From Nelumbo lutea (taxonomy: Eukaryota; Streptophyta; Magnoliopsida; Proteales; Nelumbonaceae), in the NCBI GenBank assembly GCA_022828595.1, contig JAKGHH010000002.1, positions 40,208,222-40,272,221 on the forward strand: 64,000 nucleotides of DNA, read 5' to 3'. This document shows positions 1 to 10,933 of this stretch, one piece after another. How positions within the stretch are numbered: the stretch's first letter is position 1; each line of letters opens with the position of its first letter. A program made the position numbers and the translations under genes. The notes beneath the pieces were generated by a model. The model ran no database searches and had not been told where the DNA came from. It worked only from the letters and a program-made list of their open reading frames with translations.

Positions 1-2
1 CA

Positions 3-541
3 ATTAAGATTAATTTTGATGCATCTTGTGATAATAGGGGCTTGTGCATCATTGTTACTCTAGCTAGAAACCACCTTGGTGAGGTATTGGATTACAAAGC
101 CTGTAAATTAGGTCTTGCCTCCATTAATAAGGCTGAGGCCTGGGCTGCGTTGGAAGCCCATAACTTGACTATGAATTTTAGGGATTTCCCTCTAGTTATT
201 TTAAGTGACTCCAAGCTCGTGATCTCCTACCTTAACTGTGTGACAATGGCCCTGTGGAACCTTAGGAGGACCTTTCTCGACTATTGGGAGATGAATGAGA
301 AATGCAAGGGAGGTACCACCTACAGGCAAGTCTACCACAAAGCGAATCAAGCTGCTGATTGATTGACTCATAAAGCCCAAGAGGTCCAGACATCTAAACC
401 AAAATTTGTTTCAATTAATATCTGTAAGCTTCCTTGGACTTTCATTTATTCTGGCTATTTGTGGGGACGTGTTACCCCTTGTTTTGTTTTGCCCCTTCTG
501 GTTTTTATCAAAATAATAATAATAATAATAATAATAATAAG
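3..541 (+). mobile_element. LINE-type RNase H domain fragment (3' end of ORF2)
   Basis: The frame is open from the window edge and begins with a KINFDAS-type motif, the first catalytic Asp of type I RNase H (RVT_3). It continues with an AEAWAALEAHN motif (catalytic Glu) and LSDSKLV (second Asp). The final catalytic motif reads A-A-D-stop: a TGA at 360-362 replaces the expected Trp codon of ADW, so the copy is dead. After the stop the frame still reads YLWGRVTP, as in the better copy at 32.9-33.6 kb. The fragment ends in an (AAT)n run at 509-541, which looks like the 3' tail of a LINE. The 5' part lies outside the window. Confidence 0.75.
509..541. repeat. (AAT)n microsatellite
   Basis: About ten AAT/ATA units directly at the end of the LINE fragment; probably grown from its 3' tail. 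Confidence 0.9.
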
Positions 542-747
542 GAACAAGTTAGAAAGTTCCCATACACAATTTTAATTCTAATGGGAAAGGTTTCAACTCT
601 TCCACCTTAGCTTTGATTCATAAAATGATAAAATTGAACCAAAATGAACCGTAAACAAAGCCTTGGAGATGACATATAGCTAGTACATCGATCAATTTGA
701 AAACACAATACCTTTAAGTTGGATGTTCTCCATGAACATATATGGGT

Positions 748-1052
748 GTAAACGGATCATATTCGAATTCGATTAATTAATTATTTTAGATAATTAATAA
801 ATATTTTATTGATATAAAGTATATAAATATCTAAATTATTTATATAACTTAATTATATATAAATTATATAAAATATTTTATATATTATATATAAAAATTA
901 AATAATCAGTGGAATTCGGATATTTATTAAGTCAAATCATGTCATATCCAAATTCAACTGATTAGATATTCGAAATATCCAAATTCGATATGATTATGTT
1001 AAATATCGAATTCAAAATCAGATTTTAAAATACCGTTGACACTCCTATGTAT
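748..1052. mobile_element. AT-rich MITE-like element, hAT-style ends
   Basis: The left end reads TATGGGTGTAAACGG and the right end is CCGTTGACACTCCTA. The second is the reverse complement of TAGGAGTGTCAACGG, so the ends are imperfect inverted repeats (12 of 15). The inner flanks repeat GAATTCG-type words in opposite orientation around a nearly pure AT core. No convincing 8-bp target duplication is visible, so the family call rests on its likeness to the clearer hAT elements in this window. Confidence 0.45.
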
Positions 1053-1375
1053 AAAGAAAAGGAAATGAAAAATTAAATGATACATTTGTATTAATACATG
1101 GCAAATATAACTCTAAGAGTTACATTTCAGAAAAGTTCCACAGAGGGGAATACATGCATTTGCTATTTACATCTTCCACCAACATTGGGATTGAAACCAG
1201 GTCAAAATTCTAGAAAGAGGGCATGCAATAGAGCTCGAATGAGGGTTATTCATACTTAATAGTGAAAGAAATCTAACCTATCTTCATTAACTTGATATGT
1301 GATGAGACTAAACACAATTCAGGTAAGTATATATGCCAACTAAAATACATACCAATTGTAAATTGTAAATATCAG

Positions 1376-1445
1376 GCCTTACCCATGTACATATAGAAAA
1401 GGCTGTTTCCAAGATTTGACCTTATAATTCATAAATCTGGTCATG
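1376..1445 (-). mobile_element. SINE fragment, Au-like
   Basis: On the minus strand the stretch reads a box-B-like GGTCAAATCTTGG followed by AAACAGCC and GGGTAAGG. That order resembles the tRNA-related 3' half of plant Au SINEs. The same block occurs at 14474-14557 and 15495-15570. Only part of the element is present. Confidence 0.4.
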
Positions 1446-1959
1446 GGTATGACTGGTATGGGGTATTATCATGTTGATCAAAATCAATCGAGTCTGGCTT
1501 TCTGAGCGTGGTTTATCATCTTATGAATGTGTTGAATGAAGCTGGCCTGTAATGTTACTTTCTGTTGATCTAAAAAGTAGGTAGAATCAAGAATCAGGTT
1601 GCATTTGGATGAAGTTCAAGATTTATGATTTGTGTTTTTAAAGCATAATAGCACACATTCCCAATTTGGAAGAGTATTAAAAATGATCAAAATCAATGGA
1701 TATAAAGCCTTTAGGAAAAAAAAAAAATTGTTGTTAAATCAGTTTCCAACAATATAGACGATTTGTTTATAGAAGTCAATGCAGAAGAGATAAGAGTTGC
1801 CTTTTGGAATTTCCTCAAGAATAAATTAATTCTGACCCCGAAGCAGAAAAACCGAGAAAAAGGTCACCCAATTCCATCCTATTAGCCTCTAACCATCTAT
1901 AACGTGGTAACCAAAATTATAGGTAGGCTCCCATGCTCCGATGGAGTCCAACATTTCAT

Positions 1960-3006
1960 ATGGATGAGTCGTATAGGTAAGCTCCTCACTGGTATAGTTC
2001 TGCACCATAGGAATGTCATAGCTGACTCAAAATGCTCTCTTTGTCAAGTCAAAATGAAGACATCACCTATATGCTAGGCTCAAAATTTTGATATGATAAG
2101 CTTGATTGGGTTCCAATATATCTGTTTACAGGATTTTATCCCATTCTTTTTTAATGCAAAATATTCTTTTTTTAGTTCTCCAAAAATCAAATTTTGAAAA
2201 AAAAAAACCAAAAAAATAATATTTTTGTGTGTATCTAAGTATCAATATGCCTCTCCCGATATACAGAAATGTATCGATACTTTTAACCATGCCTATATAT
2301 TCTTTAATTGTCCAAAAACCAGAGATATATGGACCTATTTTCCAATAGCTAGACCTATCCCTCACAATTTTAAATCTTGGATTCATAGTTTACAAAATCA
2401 ACTCCAAAAACACATTATCCTTGTTGTGTCATACTGTGGATCATTTGGAAATCTAGGAATATTTGAAAAGAAAGAAATATCCATCAAATCCATGTGGTCG
2501 GATATAAATAATATTACTGACATGTATATTTTGCTGCTAACCCACCTGTTCAAAGTGGAATCAGGTTTTGGAAATGCATTACATGGGTCCCTCCTAAACA
2601 CAACCTTAAGCAAGCTGAATACAGAGAGGGAGCATCAAAGCAAAACTCAGGAATGGCGCGCTTAGCTGCTGGTATTTTCAGAGATTTTAGGGTCGATGGT
2701 GTGGAGGATACTTCAACAACATTGGCATTGCTTCAATTGAAATGACAAAACTATGGGCTATTCATGAGGGGCTATGTCAAGCAATTCAAAAAGAGTTCCT
2801 TCCTCTCATCATCGAATCAGACTCCTTATCCACTGTTACTACTATTCAACAAGGAAAATTCACCCAATTGGGAATGAAAATTCTCTTCAAGACCGCTATG
2901 CAGCTTATTAGCCAATGCCCAAATGTTACCTTCTCTCATTGCTACAAAGAAGCAAATAGATGTGTTGACAGTATAGCCAATATAGCTTTAAACTTACCTA
3001 AATAAC
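1960..3006 (+). mobile_element. LINE ORF2 3' fragment (zf-RVT linker plus RNase H)
   Basis: In shifting plus-strand frames the sequence reads a reverse-transcriptase zinc-binding region, including GKLLTGIVLHHRNVIADS with a C-x-x-C pair and then HAYIFFNCPKTRDIW. This is followed by an RNase H domain with IESDSLSTV (catalytic Asp) and HCYKEANRCVDSIAN near the end. Frameshifts and stops interrupt it, and the reverse transcriptase itself is missing. It belongs to the same broad class as the other RNase H pieces here but is not the same subfamily. Confidence 0.65.
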
Positions 3007-3009
3007 CCC

Positions 3010-4380
3010 CTATAAATATTATAAAATCTTTTGGTAGAAGACATGACTGAGTCTCCTCAGTGGAGAAGTTGTAATTGTTTTGTTAGTTAGTGTTATATAT
3101 CATCGTTTTGGATAAAAAAAAAAGAATACAATAATGGTTATTGAAGGGGCATGATATATATGCAAAACAAAAAACAAAAAAAAAAAAAAAGAAAGAGAAA
3201 CAAATTGATAACCAATCAACGATGTGATTAAAAAAATGTGGTAGATAGAGCAGGGGACAAAGCATGCGAGGTCCACTGATCTTGTCTTATATTTATACCT
3301 CAACTTGGTGTGAAAAGAGTACAAATACAAATATATAGAGTGTAAAACCTTATGTTTTGTATTATTTTGTATATATATATATATATTTGTATTTTTTATC
3401 TTTCTAAACCAAGCCTAATTAAAATTTAGTTATAAATGTATTAGGGGTGCAAGCTTGGTTGAGATCAAGCTGGGTTAGGGTTGACGTGGCTTCTCTACCT
3501 TTTGTCAAATGTTCCTATTTACTAAACATAAGGATTGGGGTCAATTAAGTATCAGCATTATGTGTATACAAGGACATAGTTATTATGTTCATGAAAAATT
3601 TTGCTTTTAAATTTTAAGTTGTTGACATACAACATATATACATATGACTCGAATCTGCAATGAGGAAATAATTGAAAGACTTGAGGATTATAATGACCTG
3701 TGATCACAAAGTGTGTCAAAGTCCATAGAGTTGTTTCCCTAGGGTGGAGTCTTTGATGGGAGAGAGAAAAAGAGAGCTCATAAGCCAGAGCATTGCTACT
3801 GATCTAGCCTACAAGGTTATCAAACATCATGTTCTACATCTTTTGCCTCTTTTTGATATAGTGTGTATAAACTATGTAAAAAGAGAACAGAAAAGGGGTT
3901 GCTCATGATAATATCCTACGAGGCGTGTAAATACAATCACGTAGTAGTATAGAGAGAAACCTTAATTCGTATTGTGTACTGTTGATACTTAAGTAATAGC
4001 CTTGTTCATTTTTTAGAAAGGCAAGTTCACTTGATCGATAGAAAAGTTGTTTACTCACCCTGCATGTAAGTAATTAATAGAGAAAGTGATTTTTCCTTAT
4101 ATCCCACACGAATTCAAATAAAACAAACATGGAAAAGCAGTCAATAGGAACCACTAAAACAACCAAACAACGCCTTCAAGAATTGGACCCACTAAAACAA
4201 TTGGGTGTGACTTCAATTTTATTGGACAGTCAAGGAAAATTTCACATCAAAATAATAAAAACAAATTAAAAACTATGCACAAAGATGGTTGAACATTATT
4301 TAATTCATGATTTTTGACATGGTTGATGTCATTGGGTGCCCAGATCCCACTATCATCATGTGGGATGCAAGAGGGTGGAT
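3010..4380. other. AT-rich intergenic stretch
   Basis: No gene seen. It contains short A runs, a (TA)n tract near 3368-3386, and one TAGGGGTGCAAGCTTGG-like word near 3443 that could be a single hAT end. Confidence 0.5.
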
Positions 4381-4388
4381 GTACTTAA

Positions 4389-4441
4389 GTCCCACATCGG
4401 TAAGATAAAAAAGAAGCAAGTGAGAGAGGGAGGTATTAGTA
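4389..4441 (+). promoter_or_regulatory. Plant snRNA promoter (USE + TATA) of U1
   Basis: GTCCCACATCG at 4389-4399 is a perfect match to the plant USE (RTCCCACATCG). A TATA-like TATTAGTA starts exactly 34 bp further on, the spacing typical of Pol II snRNA genes. The U1 5' end follows 31 bp after the TATA start. Confidence 0.85.
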
Positions 4442-4464
4442 GAGAGAACGGATAAGAGAAATGC

Positions 4465-4625
4465 ATACTTACCTGGACGGGGTCGATGGGTGATCAAGAA
4501 GGCCCATGGCCTAGGTTGGCGACCTTCATTGCACTAGGGAGGGGTCCCCGCCTAACATCTCCCCGAGTGGGAGAGTGTACGTCATAATTTGTTGTAGCGG
4601 GGGTACGCGTTCGCGCGGCCCCTAC
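4465..4625 (+). ncRNA. U1: U1 spliceosomal snRNA
   Basis: U1 base-pairs with the 5' splice site in the first step of spliceosome assembly. The RNA starts with ATACTTACCTG, the perfect 5' splice-site recognition sequence. Stem-loop I carries GATCAAGAAGGC, the U1-70K-type loop. The Sm site is ATAATTTGTTG. The terminal stem-loop is a GC-rich hairpin closed by a TTCG loop, and the RNA ends with GGCCCCTAC. Length (~161 nt) is normal. Stem III differs from my recollection of the Arabidopsis RNA but keeps pairing (CTCCC with GGGAG), which favours a working gene. The promoter is immediately upstream. It is the first of three snRNA genes on this strand. Confidence 0.93.
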
Positions 4626-4879
4626 CCAATATTAAATTCAAGTTTTAATTCGACTAACCACTTGTTGAATGTGAATTAGTAGCGCTTCTGATTAAAACTG
4701 AAAACGGTTTCTATTTTTTAAGATAAATCTTCAATTTGTTACTAGTTTTAGCCTGTAGATACTAATCATGGGTAAGTTGTTTTATCTGGACCTTAAGAAT
4801 TTGATTGAGGAAGAGCAGACTAGACTACCATCCATCAACCTTTCTCCAATTTGGTAAATGTAAATGCGATGTAGCTTTC

Positions 4880-5290
4880 ATTGCTGAGTCCAAGCAAGGA
4901 GCAGTCGCCTGCGATTTCTGAAACTCAAAAGGGGGAGTTGGTTAAAGCCGTGGGTATTCGAAAGCTGCTTCTGAATTCTGAGCAGGTATCTCATGTTCTT
5001 TTTGAGTCTGATACTTCTGCAGTTGTTCGTGCTGTCAATAGTTGAAGAAACAGAGAGTTTTCTTCTCTGTGGGGAACATTCTTAATGATGTGGATCTGCT
5101 CTGGGATCAGTTCGATCCACTTTTCTTCAGTTCAGCATGTTAACAGAGCCCAGAATCAGGTCGCCCATTATTCTATTGCGCGGTAGGCGCTGATCTCCCC
5201 CTTGCTCTTTCAACCAGGACTCAATTTTTTCTTGCGTGGCTTTCTGCTCTTTTGAAGTTGGGCCCGCGACTTGGGTTTGGGTTGGGCCCT
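4880..5290 (+). mobile_element. RNase H fragment of a LINE
   Basis: The plus-strand frame reads SETQKGELVKAVGIRKLL, then VLFESDTSAVVRAVN (catalytic Asp context). After a stop and a frameshift it reads SSVQHVNRAQNQVAHY, the last RNase H motif. Only the C-terminal RNase H is left. The sequence after it, up to the U5 promoter, shows no coding signal. Confidence 0.6.
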
Positions 5291-5555
5291 ACTCAATTTG
5301 TAGCTGTAAGTCGAATTCTGTCCAAGCTTCAGCCATTAGCAGCGTATATGATTGTGGCCTTCTTCAGAGTTGGTTTAGCTCCTGATAGCGATAGACCGAT
5401 AGTGGTAGTTAGTTTGTGACTTTGTATGTGTAGTGACTTAACCTGGTTTAATGGAAACACTTCTGTCTTTAGTGGATGTTGAACGCAACTAGTAATAAGT
5501 AGATTGAACCCTAAGTCCACGGTTGATAGAGTTGATTCGATTCTCTCCTCCCTAA

Positions 5556-5608
5556 ATCCCATGTCGGACGTAAGAGGATAACTTCATTGGCCACAGATTT
5601 TATATAAG
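5556..5608 (+). promoter_or_regulatory. Plant snRNA promoter (USE + TATA) of U5
   Basis: ATCCCATGTCG at 5556-5566 matches the USE at 9 of 11 positions. TATATAAG begins at 5601, 34 bp downstream, the same spacing as at U1 and U2. The distance from TATA to the proposed RNA start (39 bp) is a little long, so the exact 5' end is uncertain. Confidence 0.7.
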
Positions 5609-5639
5609 ATTTTACTTCAGACTGCATTATTCTTCACGG

Positions 5640-5764
5640 AGCCGTGTGGTGAGCGCAGAGCGAACCATTCTTTCGCCTTTTACTAAAGAATACCGTGTGC
5701 TCGTCGCATTCAACTGCATACGTTTATTTTTGAAAGGCTTTCTCAGTGCTGAGAAGCCCTGAAC
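5640..5764 (+). ncRNA. U5: U5 spliceosomal snRNA
   Basis: U5 holds exon ends together through its invariant loop during both splicing steps. The sequence contains that loop, CGCCTTTTACTA at 5674-5685, closed by an ATTCTTT/AAAGAAT stem. This is followed by the Sm-site-like TTTATTTTTGAA and a 3' hairpin, GGCTTTCTCAG pairing with CTGAGAAGCC. Order and length (~125 nt) match plant U5. The base of the large stem I, AGCCGTG, does not find a clean partner after the loop, so this may be a diverged variant or an early pseudogene. Confidence 0.8.
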
Positions 5765-5849
5765 AAATCTTTATTTTCAAACTACTTTTTCCTCGAATGC
5801 TTAATTCTCTTTTTTACGGTATCGTACTTGTAAGCATATATCTGGCTTT

Positions 5850-6350
5850 TTACTGTATTGTAATGGAGTCTTCCAATTGGGCAAAACGCTGGCGTATCAT
5901 CTGGTTTTTTTGTTTGCTGCTATGTCTGAAGATGATATTCCAAGTTTGGAATATCTTGGAGTCTGATATTCCGACTTGTATCGCTCTCTTCAACTGGTTT
6001 TCGAATAGTCCAAACTCAAATCCAATTGTCCGTGTGGAGATCCAAGTCATTTCGATGATATACGTACGGTTTGAAGTGTCTAGCTTTCAGCAGGTGTCTT
6101 GGCACTTCGTCCCCCTCTCTAGCAATCGGCGGGCGCCAGCATTTCTTTGGCAAAGCAGGAATTATTACCTTAAAGCTAGCCACCTGGTTTTTTGAGTTTC
6201 CTTAATTCTGCTTTGATAAGCTCTGTGCTCTCTTGTCAGATTAAATATTTGCATGTAGCGGGGTTCTCCCCCATTGGTTCTTCAATGAAAATTCTTCCTT
6301 TGGGAGAACGATGAAATTAATTCAAGTTTACCCAAAAAAAAAAAAAAAAA
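5850..6350 (+). mobile_element. Possible LINE 3' UTR with poly(A)
   Basis: Non-coding, U-rich sequence ending in a run of 17 A at 6333-6350 after AATTCAAGTTTACCC. It contains a GGGGTTCTCCCCC / GGGAGAAC inverted pair near the end. Such a poly(A)-terminated, mRNA-like end is what a retroposed LINE leaves. Whether it belongs with the RNase H piece at 4880-5290 is unclear, because the U5 gene lies between them. Confidence 0.4.
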
Positions 6351-7400
6351 GATTTGAGAATTCAGAGAAAGCCTTGTTTGCTTTAAAACAGTTCAGAATT
6401 TTTCATTGCTTTTTGGTAGATGAAATAGTCTTTGTTTGCTCCCTCGTGTCTGTTGACTCAAATTCTGATTCAAATGTTTTCTGGTCAAGGCCAACCTGTG
6501 CTAGGCCAAGCTGATATGTTCTCCAATAGAAGAAAACTAAAGTGGCTGGGTGTCTTTTTATCTGGGGAGGGCAATCCGATGCTTAAATGGGAGAGGTTTA
6601 TGAGTTCTTTTGAGAGTTGAGAGAGAAATGATTAGCGGGCTCTTCCTTGCAGGTCGCCTTGGATTCCTAAAATTTGGCCGACTCCTAGGATAGGTCGCTA
6701 TAATCTTACAAGTTCTACTAGTTTGGCCTTGCCGAGATTGAGATCGGCCTAGGTGAGGTGCTCCAAGCTAACTTGCTGAATTGGTTTGCTTACTTAATGC
6801 TGAAGTGTCATCCAAAGGCCACATATGTCATTATATGATTGGGAGGACCAAATTACCCCTCATCACAAGCCATCTCATCTCCATATTTGTAGTAATTTGT
6901 TTCAAATGGTAATCTCACCTCAGCTTTCAAAGGAGCATTTGAAAATTGGGAGATGGACTGCTACCCTATATCACAGAAGGTTTTTTATTTTACTGAGTTT
7001 ATTAAATTCAAGGAAAGACAAATACTTTTGATCGAGCCAATCCCCAAGTATCCAATTGGACAGTATTGCTTCTTGGATGAGCCACCTATTGAGTTGTTTC
7101 CTTTTCTTCAGCATTTTCAATCCAAGAGTCATCTGCAGTCTTGCATATAAATTCTGGTTTGAGTATCTAATGCATTTGACAGACTGAAGAAAAGCAGCAT
7201 CAGTCAAGATCACAAATGGGATTGTGATTGATTTTAACAACGAGACTGCTACCTCTTCGGATTGTGACAAGCGCCAAAGTCTCAAATTGTGAAAGTTCAG
7301 AAAGATATGAACTGTAATGTTAAGAACATCGCATGGTTGCTGTTTTAATTTGTCCACTCTTGTGCAGCTTGTGTTCAAGTAATTTGGTAATAGTGAGTAC
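6351..7400. other. Unassigned stretch with a minus-strand open frame
   Basis: No recognised gene. On the minus strand an open frame of 135 codons (6971-7378) includes KCIRYSNQNLYARLQMTLGL. It has no start context, domain or neighbour that I recognise, and the base composition is ordinary. It may be an old exon or transposon remnant. Confidence 0.3.
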
Positions 7401-7771
7401 TAGGGGTGCTCATGGTTGGGTTAACCGAATCGTGGGCTCTTTTTTGAAATCAAATGGCATGGATAGCACTGGGTTTTGAAAATCTCGTGAACTGAAGCCT
7501 AATTGAAACTATTCGGTTAACCAGTCCATCGATTGGGTTTTTGATCGATTTGGTTTGTTGGTTTTTTATATTTATAATATATATAAATAAATATAAAAAT
7601 ATATGATATAAATAGATAATTGTAAATATAATGTATTTATATATAATGCAAATAAATTAAACCATTGGTTTTTCTTTTAGATTAACTGAGACCAAACCAA
7701 AACCAAACTGATCAGTTCAATTAATCAGATTTTTCGGTTCGGTTTTTTTTTTTTAGGTTGTTCATTTTTTG
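7401..7771. mobile_element. Non-autonomous hAT-like element
   Basis: The element starts TAGGGGTGCTCATGGTTGG and ends with GGTTGTTCATTTTTTG, a weak inverted repeat. Subterminal copies of AACCGAA/TTCGGTT flank an AT-rich core. It is bordered by GTGAGTAC (7393-7400) and TTGAGTAC (7772-7779), an 8-bp target duplication with one mismatch, the size made by hAT transposases. No coding capacity. Confidence 0.6.
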
Positions 7772-8830
7772 TTGAGTACGTAATACATTTACTTGTCGAT
7801 CCTAAGTCTTCTTTTTATGTCATTTGATAGTAATATGTTGTTTTCATGATTATCTACATTAAATATATAGATAATTAAAAGATCTGATTGACTCATTTAT
7901 TTTCATAAAATTTTCACTTCTCGTTCTTTGTTGGGCTCTTTTAAATATTGTTTTTTCTGTAATCGAGTTCCAAAATTTATCACGGATCAGATAGTCTTAA
8001 TTTTTTGTTGTGTTATTTTACAGGAATTTTGTTGCATTTTCTTTACTAAATGGGTGCTCTGATTTGGATAGCTTCCTTTTGGATTTTCATAACTCACGTT
8101 TGTGTAAACTTGAGACAGATTTAATTACTTAATTACTCTAATAATCCAATGGGGACACAAACACATTAAGGACGTTACAGTACTATAAAATGTCTTGTCC
8201 GTCTGTACAAGGCAGCTGAGGTAATGCCACTCGACTGTTTATTCTAATTCTTAGTAACAATATGTGCTATATAAATAAGAGAATTTTGAACTAAAGATGA
8301 TGATGAAGAGTTGGGTACATTGAGGAAACCCAAATTGTATGAGCAGCATGGCCAAATTGGAAATCATCTTGTATTCCAACCAGAGGGCAATGCCTAGTGA
8401 TAGGAAATCTTTACCTTCCCAACATTCCTCTGGCTGATCCAATTGTTTTTACAGGTAGATGGTGCTGTGATAGTGAGAACATAGAATTCAGTCTTGGATG
8501 ACTGCTAAAAGCTCCACACCCACCTACAGATGTTATGGCAAAAAGCAACTTAACCCATTGAAAGGAAAGAACATAACTGGAGAAGATCTTTCTGGAACAG
8601 AACCCAGGATACAAAGATCTGCCAAGAATTCTCTATAGGGAATCACCAGATAAAAAGCACTGTTTTTCTTTTGATGTGGGGAAAAGCCTTGTGGGATGGA
8701 ACTCAAAGTAGGTCCTACTAGATGAATGATCTAGTTGGGCCATTAACAGTTGCAATGCTAGTAGTGTGGACTATGGAACTCAAAATTTGGATATGGCTTC
8801 CTTTGATGCAAGAAGTGGAAATTGGTTCTA
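7772..8830. other. AT-rich intergenic stretch
   Basis: No gene recognised. Short minus-strand open frames near 8251-8614 show no known motif. The stretch ends at the U2 promoter. Confidence 0.4.
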
Positions 8831-8882
8831 GTCTCACATCGGTAATGTAGAGGAACATTGGAAGAATAATTGAGTTATAAAA
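8831..8882 (+). promoter_or_regulatory. Plant snRNA promoter (USE + TATA) of U2
   Basis: GTCTCACATCG (8831-8841) matches the USE with one mismatch and is followed by GGTAA as at U1. TATAAAA starts at 8876, 34 bp after the USE and 32 bp before the RNA start. This is Pol II-type spacing. Confidence 0.85.
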
Positions 8883-8907
8883 TGCAAGCGAAGAGACTGG
8901 AAAAAGC

Positions 8908-9103
8908 ATACCTTTCTCGGCCTTTTGGCTAAGATCAAGTGTAGTATCTGTTCTTATCAGTTTGATATCTGATACGTGGGCCATCGGCCCACATGATATT
9001 AAATTAATTTTTCTTGGGGAAGGCCCATCACAGTAGCTTGCTACTCGGGCTCCCATGCGTCGCCCTTGCATTGCACTACTTCACGGGCCTGGCGCTCCCC
9101 TAC
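8908..9103 (+). ncRNA. U2: U2 spliceosomal snRNA
   Basis: U2 pairs with the intron branch site. The RNA begins ATACCTTTCTCGGCC and carries the branch-site recognition GTAGTA in GTGTAGTATCTG. It has the stem IIa region TATCTGATACGTGGGCC with its partner GGCCCACATGATA, and an Sm site in ATTAATTTTTCTTGG. Stem III (AGTAGCTTGCTACT) and stem IV (CGCCCTTGCATTGC ... GGGCCTGGCG) are intact. At ~196 nt it has full family length and every structural block is present, so it looks functional. The U5 gene lies 3.3 kb upstream, and a decayed second U2 copy 5.4 kb downstream. Confidence 0.95.
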
Positions 9104-10730
9104 CAAACCTATTTTAATGTTTTTCCGTTTTAAATTTAGTTATATCAAGTCCTTGGGTTCTTTATTTATTCTGCATTAGTACAAATTCATAAATTTTGAT
9201 TATTTTTGTTTCGGTTTATGTATACTCACAAAAATGAGAAAACTCGACGTATTGGGCCTGAGCCCATCCCAGGAGCCGAAAATCTAAGTCCAGCACCAGC
9301 AGACATAAAATTTTGGGTTGGGCCCATCTAAATTGCACCTCCCATGTGGAGTCTTTCAACCAAAGTTGAGCTCAACGCAAGTGCCTGTCAATCAAGGGTT
9401 TGACTATGATGCTGGAAAAACATACGACTGACTGGTATCATAAAAGTGGTGATCAATCAGGTGGTTTTCATAAAATTTTACAGGGTTTTGATTGGTCAAT
9501 GCTCTTCCAGTGTCATACCTTTCCGGTGGTTCAACTCCCGGAAAATGCATTTGCCTCAGTCCAACGGTTAGAAATTGCAGCTTCATGACTTGGTGGTGCT
9601 ATAACCATCGGAGACGAGTTCATGAAAACACCTTCCCATTCAGTTGGATGTTTTCCTTCATTAGCCCATGCATTATCTCACCATGGATACTTGGCATACA
9701 ACCAAAAAGAATAGAGCAAACAAATGCACAGCAACAACAAAAATCAGAGTAAAACATACAAGAACTTTGCAGCAAGGAAAATATACATCAGCCATTGACA
9801 ATTTCTTAAATGGGTTATGCAATGGATCCAATGAGAGTTAGCGAAAGAAATCAATCTACCTTCATTATCATGATTTGTGATGAGACCTAACACAAAACTG
9901 GTTATAATATATACCACTGCAAACTTGTAAAATCTTTGAGGAAAACAGGATTCCCACTGGACCATATGGAAATGGCATTATACAGTTACTATACATACCA
10001 CCATGGAGGTTTCCTCTGAATTAATCATACATCAAATGAAATCATTGCATTTGACAGTAAGTTTTAAAAACTAGACTTATTTTCATCCTAATTACTGCTT
10101 CAAGGCCATTCTGCTCCCAAAAAACTATATATTCTGAGATACATTGTAGTTCTCTAGGGGGAAATATAAATGCATCTCTTCTTTTCATTTGGATGGTATA
10201 GTAGAATTTATAGGGTAGTGATAAGATTTAGTTCAAGAATCAAGATGAAGCTCATTCCTCAGTGCCCCTATAAATCCAAGTCCCTATGCAGAGGATCACC
10301 TACTTTAGAAATACTGGAGAACTAAAGAGCCCACTAAGCTATTCATAGTAATCTTTGCCAGCTACTCTGCCTCTGGATCACCTTGAATAGGGGAATTGAG
10401 TACAAACTTCATTGATAACACCAGAACAGAACCTCAGCCATCCTCTTCAGAAGGGAAAGAAGAACTCAGATGTATGCCTTTCTTCTTAAGTGCTCCCATA
10501 TAAACAAATGTTCCCTGAGCTCACCTGACCTCAAAATCTACATGGTCAAGGTGAATGGCAGAACTATGGCTATAATTCTTTCTTTACATGCAAATAAAGT
10601 CCACAGTAAGGCCATTGTCGAATGTTGGTTCCAGGTATCTGGGGTCTTGGCAGAGTTGGACTGGATATGGCACTAACCTTTTGGCACTTTTTTTGAACAA
10701 GTGACTGCTCTCAGAATCGAACCAGCACCT
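9104..10730. other. Intergenic stretch sharing repeats with 1.2 kb and 15.6 kb
   Basis: No gene seen. The part around 9838-9920 resembles 1258-1370. The part around 10003-10085 (CATACATCAAATGAAA, then a CCAGACTTAT-like stretch) resembles 15607-15690. The second match lies downstream of the second U2 copy, suggesting that U2 was duplicated together with flanking DNA. Confidence 0.5.
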
Positions 10731-10880
10731 GAATGGCTTTAAATCATGGATAGAAGTAGAACCCAATTGACAAAGTCTTAGACCTCTGAATGGCTGACAA
10801 AGTCTTAGACCTCTGAATGGCTTTAAATCATGGATAGAAGTAGAACCCAATTGACAAAGTCTTAGACCTCTGAATGGCCT
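10731..10880. repeat. Minisatellite, 57-bp and 27-bp units
   Basis: A 57-bp unit starting TGAATGGCTTTAAATCATGG occurs twice. Between them sits a 27-bp version lacking the middle, and a partial unit follows. The copies are nearly identical, so the expansion is recent. Confidence 0.85.
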
Positions 10881-10933
10881 AAACCTTAAAAGTGAGAAGA
10901 TCAATGGCGGTTTAAGGAAAAAAATAAAGAGAG

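Noticed and set aside
2742..3005. 87-codon frame as an independent gene
   Set aside because: It is the RNase H end of the LINE fragment beginning upstream; it lacks the first catalytic Asp.
5746..6195. 149-codon open frame right after the U5 gene
   Set aside because: It starts inside the U5 3' hairpin, is rich in hydrophobic codons from T-rich sequence, shows no domain, and runs into poly(A)-terminated, UTR-like DNA.
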